A stretch of DNA of 64,000 bases from Crocodylus rhombifer (lineage: Eukaryota > Chordata > Crocodylia > Crocodylidae). Shown here in pieces: positions 60,301 through 64,000 of the stretch. The stretch is from positions 1 to 64,000 of the forward strand of contig JAVSML010018918.1 in NCBI GenBank assembly GCA_038503035.1, in the 5' to 3' direction. The notes below the pieces were generated by a model that searched no databases, had not been told where the DNA came from, and saw only the letters and a list, made by a program, of their open reading frames with translations. The number at the start of each line of letters is the position of its first letter. Positions within the stretch are counted from its first letter, which is position 1. The position numbers and the translations under genes were made by a program.

Positions 60301-63300
60301 AAATTCACCTGGAAGCAGATGCCAGCGTAAGACCTGCTCAGCATTTAATCCATCAAAACAGGGTTTAAATTAGGTTAGCCTGGTGCATAGATCTTTTGCT
60401 GCACAAGGGGGGAACCTTTCATTTTCTGACTTAGGATATTTGTGAGATAGCTAAGCATTGCAGATCTGGTTTAGCAACTGGGGAAGGACTCTTGTTGAGG
60501 GACTTCGCCCTCTGGTCCATACTCAAGTGGGCTACTCCCGATTCTGAACACACCCCTCAGGACTGGAGATGGGCCAGGGTCACAGACTTCAGCTCTGAAG
60601 TCCCCCATGGTACAAGAATGTCCAGATCTGGTTTGAGGGGCAGATTCCCTTTTTACATCCTTGCTTCAGAAGGGCTGACACTGGGGAAACCCATGGTGGA
60701 GGCTCCTTCAATCCTGGCACTCATTCTGCCACACAGGAGACTCATGGTCAACTCATAGCTGTACCAGACTGCACTGACAAGCACACATGTTGCCATGTGG
60801 CTTAGGTTGTAAAGGCAGGTTAGGTTGTAAAGCATTACCTACCCAGAGGAGCTCTGAGTACATCCCCAAGAGGTGGGCCACGCCATACCCAGTGCCTCTG
60901 CTAACTGCCTGGCAAATGGCCTGTCACACAGCCCATTCCCTTGAGCTGACTAGCTCATGATGATGCAGGAATAGCTTTTGCAACTGGCTTTCATATACCA
61001 ATGATAAAAGACATCTCCCATTCTGGTCTGCCTTTATGGACCTGTGCAAAGACCATGTTCAAGCTTTCCCCCAAGGCTCTCACTCTCTCTTGCTGTAAGC
61101 CTCATCTCTGTGAGGTTATTAACCACATTACTTTGCAGAAGAGGTGTCAGGTTCCCAGCAATGGGGCAGGTCTGTGGGGCCTACCCTAGGAAAAATATTT
61201 TCTACCACTACTTCCCAGCAGGTAGAGCCCTGCATTAGATTATTTCCCAGGTGTGACCAGTGACGATGGGGATTTCTTTTTCTTACCGATACTGGACAAC
61301 TCTCACTCCTCTCCCAGTCAGGTGGGTGTGCAGCAGGTAGCCAAACACATGCATGTCTGGCACTGGTGTCCCATTCATCTGCAGGATACAGAGAAGAGGG
61401 TCAGAAATGGGCAGCTGGGTCTGGCTGGGCAGCTCACGTGTGGCTGTCTTGGGGCTTGTAAGGCCTAGAGATCTGGCAACTCAGCCATGAATATTAACTG
61501 AGACTCTGAGAGCTGATATCAATCATCCCGTATAGAAAGAGGGAGTTCTGAGCCAGGTTTCTTGCAGAGATCAGCTCAAGTTGAAAGGCTGGCCAGTAAG
61601 AGTTCCTGAAAAATTGCAGCCCTTGCTCTAGCCACCTGGGCTTTTGGAGGTTTGCAACTGGGCCTAATAATATTTTACATATATTCCCCCGCTGGGTCCT
61701 AAGGGTGTCACTTTTTCTTGCTGGTGTAGTTCCCTTTGCCTTCAAGCAGTGATGATATTAACTGGCGCCCTGGTTCTAACAAGCTTATGCCACTCTGCTA
61801 ATGCACCTCACCCCTGGCCAGCTCTTCCAGCCTTTGTGCAGCAGTTGGACCAGACTGGTGTTAATATGTGCAGAAGCACAGCCAAGGATGGCACCTGCAC
61901 CATGTTAGTCTCAGGTATGACCTGACCAAGGTGTAAACCCTGAGTGCAGACAGCAGCACAGAACTTTCCCCAGACTCACCTCATCAAACTGGCTGCTATT
62001 GCAGAGCCCATAGGAATGGTAGGCAGCAGCCCCGGGGGGGATGAAGTGGACCGGGAAGGTGAACACCCCTGTTTGCAGAACCCCCATGTCGTACTTCCGT
62101 AGATTAGGGGTGAAGAACAGTCGTATCCCTGAGTTGTCGATTAACCCTTTAAAAGCACACATAAGCACTCTCTCAACAATTGCTGTGGCCCCCTGCTCCA
62201 TTTCAGAGGTGTAGTGCAGGAAAAAAGTGAACCCCTCCTTCTGGCTTCCCTGCTGCAGGAACAGCAGCAAGCAGCAGGAGCAGGCAGTGTGTTGCATGCA
62301 GTGCAAAGCGTCCGCAAAATTGTAATTCTCTAGCATGGCAGCAGATTTTGCTGCTGATAGAGCGAATTTCCCTCCCACTTTTTTTTTTTTTGCCACTGAA
62401 ACCCATGTCCAGAAGGGAAAAAAAGAAGCTGATTTCAACAACAAAAGAGACGGTCAATTTTCCCCCTAGCAGCAACAAACTCCACTGCCACTCAGCAAAA
62501 CTACAATTTCCAGAACATCTTGTGATACATGACATGCCACTGCCTGTACCAGCTGCTTTCTGTAGTTGGAGAGTGCAGGCAGAGGGAGGGGTAGGAGTGC
62601 AAGATGCCCCATCCTCATCCTTCTGGTGCCCCTCCTTAGCTGGTGCATGGAGCGCATGCCCTGCTCACCCATCTCATATTATGTTATGGCTCCGCTGTCT
62701 TAGGACTAGCCAATTTTCCATCTTCTGGCTCAATGCTGGTTTGACTTCAGCCTTCCCATCTCCTCAGCCCCCTGGCATTCCTCTGGTTAAGTATCTGCAC
62801 CCTCCTTCTCACCAGCCTTGTCCTAGACACAAATGCCTTATCTCCCTCATGCTCCCCCTCCTCCAGCTCTGACATCTCCCTGCTCCCTCCAACTTGTATT
62901 TCTAGACAGTCCTGGCCACTGTCTCCTCCTCGACTTGAAATCCTCTCCCCTGTCCTTCTGCCAAAGCAGAGCTCTGGTTAGTGGGCAGAACCTGAGGAGG
63001 AAACAGAGGTCAGCAGTGGGGGCTGTGTCTTCACCACTGGCGCTGCGCTGCAATGTGGTGGTCTTTGGTGACTATCTTCACATTGGTTTGTGTTTCAGCT
63101 TGCTCTTCTACAGAATGGACATGGTCAATTATCCTGATCTACCTGCCCTAACTCTTGAGATGCCACATTTCTGAGAAATGGGAAGAGTCACAGAAGAATA
63201 CAGTGGTGTGACTATGTTCTCACAAGCTCCTGGTTTTTCTGATACCCAATTCACCCAGTCTACATTAACTCATCTCTTAGACCTAAGCTGGTTACTTAAG

Positions 63301-63629
63301 CACCCACCTAATGTTACCCCTGTGGGAGCATTAATCTGCAGAGAGTCAGGCATACATTTGATTTCCTTCTGAACCAGAGCCTTGGCAGATTCCTCTCATG
63401 TCAGTGGAAGTTGGTCTAATTAAGATGAGAGGGTATTTCCTTTGGGAGGTGGTTTCTAGTGCACAGGGTAGTAAGAGAACACAGGGATGGCCTTCATGAG
63501 TCTCAGTCAACAGTCTTTTCTCCCACCTGTCAGCAAGTCAAAATTGCTGTAGTGAATTTCCAGCCGGATATATTGAGGATCCAGGGGTGTCCCTATGGAG
63601 AGTCCAGTGTCATCAGGGAACATGTAGTC
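54112..63629 (-). CDS. MOXD2: Copper type II ascorbate-dependent monooxygenase, MOXD2/MOXD1-like, 5' end outside window
   Basis: Eight exons in transcript order: 63629-63527, 62146-61980, 61378-61287, 60184-60088, 58748-58689, 56410-56280, 55996-55882, 54330-54112. They join in frame (984 bases, 327 residues and stop) with GT/AG sites throughout. Family: DBH/PHM-type enzymes hydroxylating a substrate with copper, oxygen and ascorbate in the secretory pathway; MOXD substrates are not settled. Visible: LEIHYSN (the His matching the third ligand of the CuH site), GLIDNSGIRLFFTP, IPPGAA, MHVFGYLLHTHLTGRG (HTH, CuM ligands), GDEILVECTF, NEMCLAFLFYYPR (Met, CuM ligand), and a hydrophobic C-terminal tail (MVLPLPLLFFTQLGF...) that may anchor it. 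The other two CuH histidines and the DOMON domain should be past the right edge. MOXD2 is chosen over MOXD1 because of the CLEC5A-like neighbour; the family is firm, the paralogue less so. All key residues are intact, unlike human MOXD2P. Confidence 0.88.
55882..55996 (-). CDS. MOXD2: Monooxygenase exon: FVEWDNETI segment
   Basis: Acceptor caactttccctgtag, donor gtaagt; 115 bp, phase 2 in, 0 out. PMEGMMAMSFVEWDNETI, then KAAKEADQIVVIKTID. A closer acceptor (ggaag, 13 bases in) would break the frame. Confidence 0.88.
56280..56410 (-). CDS. MOXD2: Monooxygenase exon: NEMC copper ligand
   Basis: Acceptor ttttgttgcag, donor gtaagt; 131 bp, phase 0 in, 2 out. GGPSTLNEMCLAFLFYYPR, with the CuM methionine. 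Confidence 0.93.
56980..58680. other. Intron sequence with a MITE-like block
   Basis: Large intron of the monooxygenase gene. Apart from the block at 57953-58440, nothing is recognised. Confidence 0.4.
57953..58440. mobile_element. Relative of the 50745-51131 MITE
   Basis: catctacacatgcagccc, agctgcagtaaact, tgttgcaataacataacatg and catgcagatacaccca mirror the words of the 50.7-kb element (catctacacatgcaggta, gggtgcatctacac in reverse). Diverged; termini approximate. Confidence 0.5.
58689..58748 (-). CDS. MOXD2: Monooxygenase exon: GDEILVEC segment
   Basis: Acceptor tgtgttctgcag, donor gtaagc; 60 bp, phase 0-0. GDEILVECTFETLDRTGITF. Confidence 0.92.
59700..59815 (-). repeat. SINE-like fragment, antisense
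   Basis: aagatatatagagagcacaag, split as aagatatatagaga and gagcacaagctttcatgaac, then cctcatcagctgctgtgcaa: the opposite orientation of the SINE-like text at 23800-23940. In an intron of the monooxygenase. Confidence 0.5.
60088..60184 (-). CDS. MOXD2: Monooxygenase exon: DFNLQE segment
   Basis: Acceptor ttgtttatccttggcag; the donor GTACAC is weak but is the one that keeps phase 0. 97 bp. NGKQLGLICADNKYDFNLQE. Confidence 0.85.
61287..61378 (-). CDS. MOXD2: Monooxygenase exon: copper-binding HTH
   Basis: Acceptor ctgtatcctgcag, donor gtaaga; 92 bp, phase 0 in, 2 out. NGTPVPDMHVFGYLLHTHL, with the two CuM histidines. Confidence 0.93.
61980..62146 (-). CDS. MOXD2: Monooxygenase exon: GLIDNSG segment
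   Basis: Acceptor gtgtgcttttaaag, donor gtgagt; 167 bp, phase 1 in, 0 out. LIDNSGIRLFFTPNLRKYD, VHFIPPGAAAYHSYGLC. Confidence 0.92.
63527..63629 (-). CDS. MOXD2: Monooxygenase exon: LEIHY segment
   Basis: Acceptor ctgctctaaccag, donor gtggga; 103 bp, phase 0 in, 1 out. DYMFPDDTGLSIGTPLDP and YIRLEIHYSNFDLLT. The donor is weaker than the others. To its right (63630-64000) I see no further exon. Confidence 0.88.
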
Positions 63630-64000
63630 CTGGTTAGAGCAGAAAAGAAGGTCATTATGCAGGGGTTATGTTTCAACTCCACACAGGGTCTTCCTGCCCT
63701 GCACACAGCAGAACAATTACACAGGAGTCCTGATTTTCATGTGCCAAAAACTAGTTTCTGATTGAGAAACAGAATATTCTTTCCATAGGTAATTCCAGCA
63801 TTTCATTTAAATTACAAGTTAAAATGAAAGGAATCAAAGTGTTTTAATCAGAGCTTGTCAAATATATTTGACAAAGAATGTAATTTCACATCCATCAACT
63901 CATACATACATCCATTCATCATAGAAATAGCTATATTCCATGAAAGGCAAAGTGAACATTTCAAGGCAAATGCTGAAAACATCTGACATTAAGAGTTATT

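Noticed and set aside
1..64000. tRNA, rRNA, CRISPR arrays, bacterial operons
   Set aside because: No tRNA cloverleaf or rRNA-like block and no regularly spaced repeats were seen. Introns and LINEs show the DNA is vertebrate.

Overview
This is vertebrate genomic DNA. It has multi-exon genes with canonical GT/AG splice sites and matching phases, a CpG island, and about half its length in interspersed repeats. The repeat mix (several CR1-type LINEs ending in short ATTCTATG-like tails, hAT transposons and miniature derivatives, a solo LTR, palindromic MITEs, a fragment of another APE-type LINE) points to a non-avian sauropsid. A crocodilian is my best guess and a turtle the main alternative; this is inference from repeat style, not a database match.

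Three protein-coding genes can be built exon by exon. (1) A CLEC2-like C-type lectin receptor on the + strand (11430-20537): a CpG-island first exon with only seven coding bases, a transmembrane exon and three C-type lectin-domain exons, 175 residues. (2) A second group V C-type lectin receptor on the - strand (33146-44292), closest by eye to CLEC5A: seven coding exons, 210 residues, with two tandemly duplicated 57-bp stalk exons. (3) The 3' two-thirds of a copper monooxygenase on the - strand (54112-63629), MOXD2/MOXD1-like: eight exons, 327 residues, reading frame intact to the stop; its 5' exons lie beyond the right edge. The two lectin genes converge tail to tail. A CLEC5A-like gene beside a MOXD2-like gene recalls human 7q34, where CLEC5A and the pseudogene MOXD2P lie in one neighbourhood.

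Layout: 1-10 kb is repeat-rich and without a gene (tandem duplication at 2 kb, solo LTR 3.36-4.34 kb, 888-bp hAT element 4.7-5.6 kb, antisense CR1 6.2-9.8 kb split by a 2-kb hAT element). 10.9-20.5 kb is the CLEC2-like gene. 20.5-33 kb is intergenic with LINE, SINE-like and hAT pieces and two stretches I cannot explain. 33.1-44.3 kb is the CLEC5A-like gene; a younger CR1 nested in an older LINE fills the intron between its second and third lectin exons. 44.3-54.1 kb is intergenic, AT-richer, with decayed CR1 pieces and a palindromic MITE. 54.1-64 kb is the monooxygenase gene.

The most interesting structure is the stalk-exon duplication of the CLEC5A-like gene: both copies keep good splice sites and symmetric phase 1-1, so either or both can be used without a frameshift, and one copy has since received a foldback MITE. 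No wholly new system was found. No tRNA, rRNA or CRISPR array was seen.
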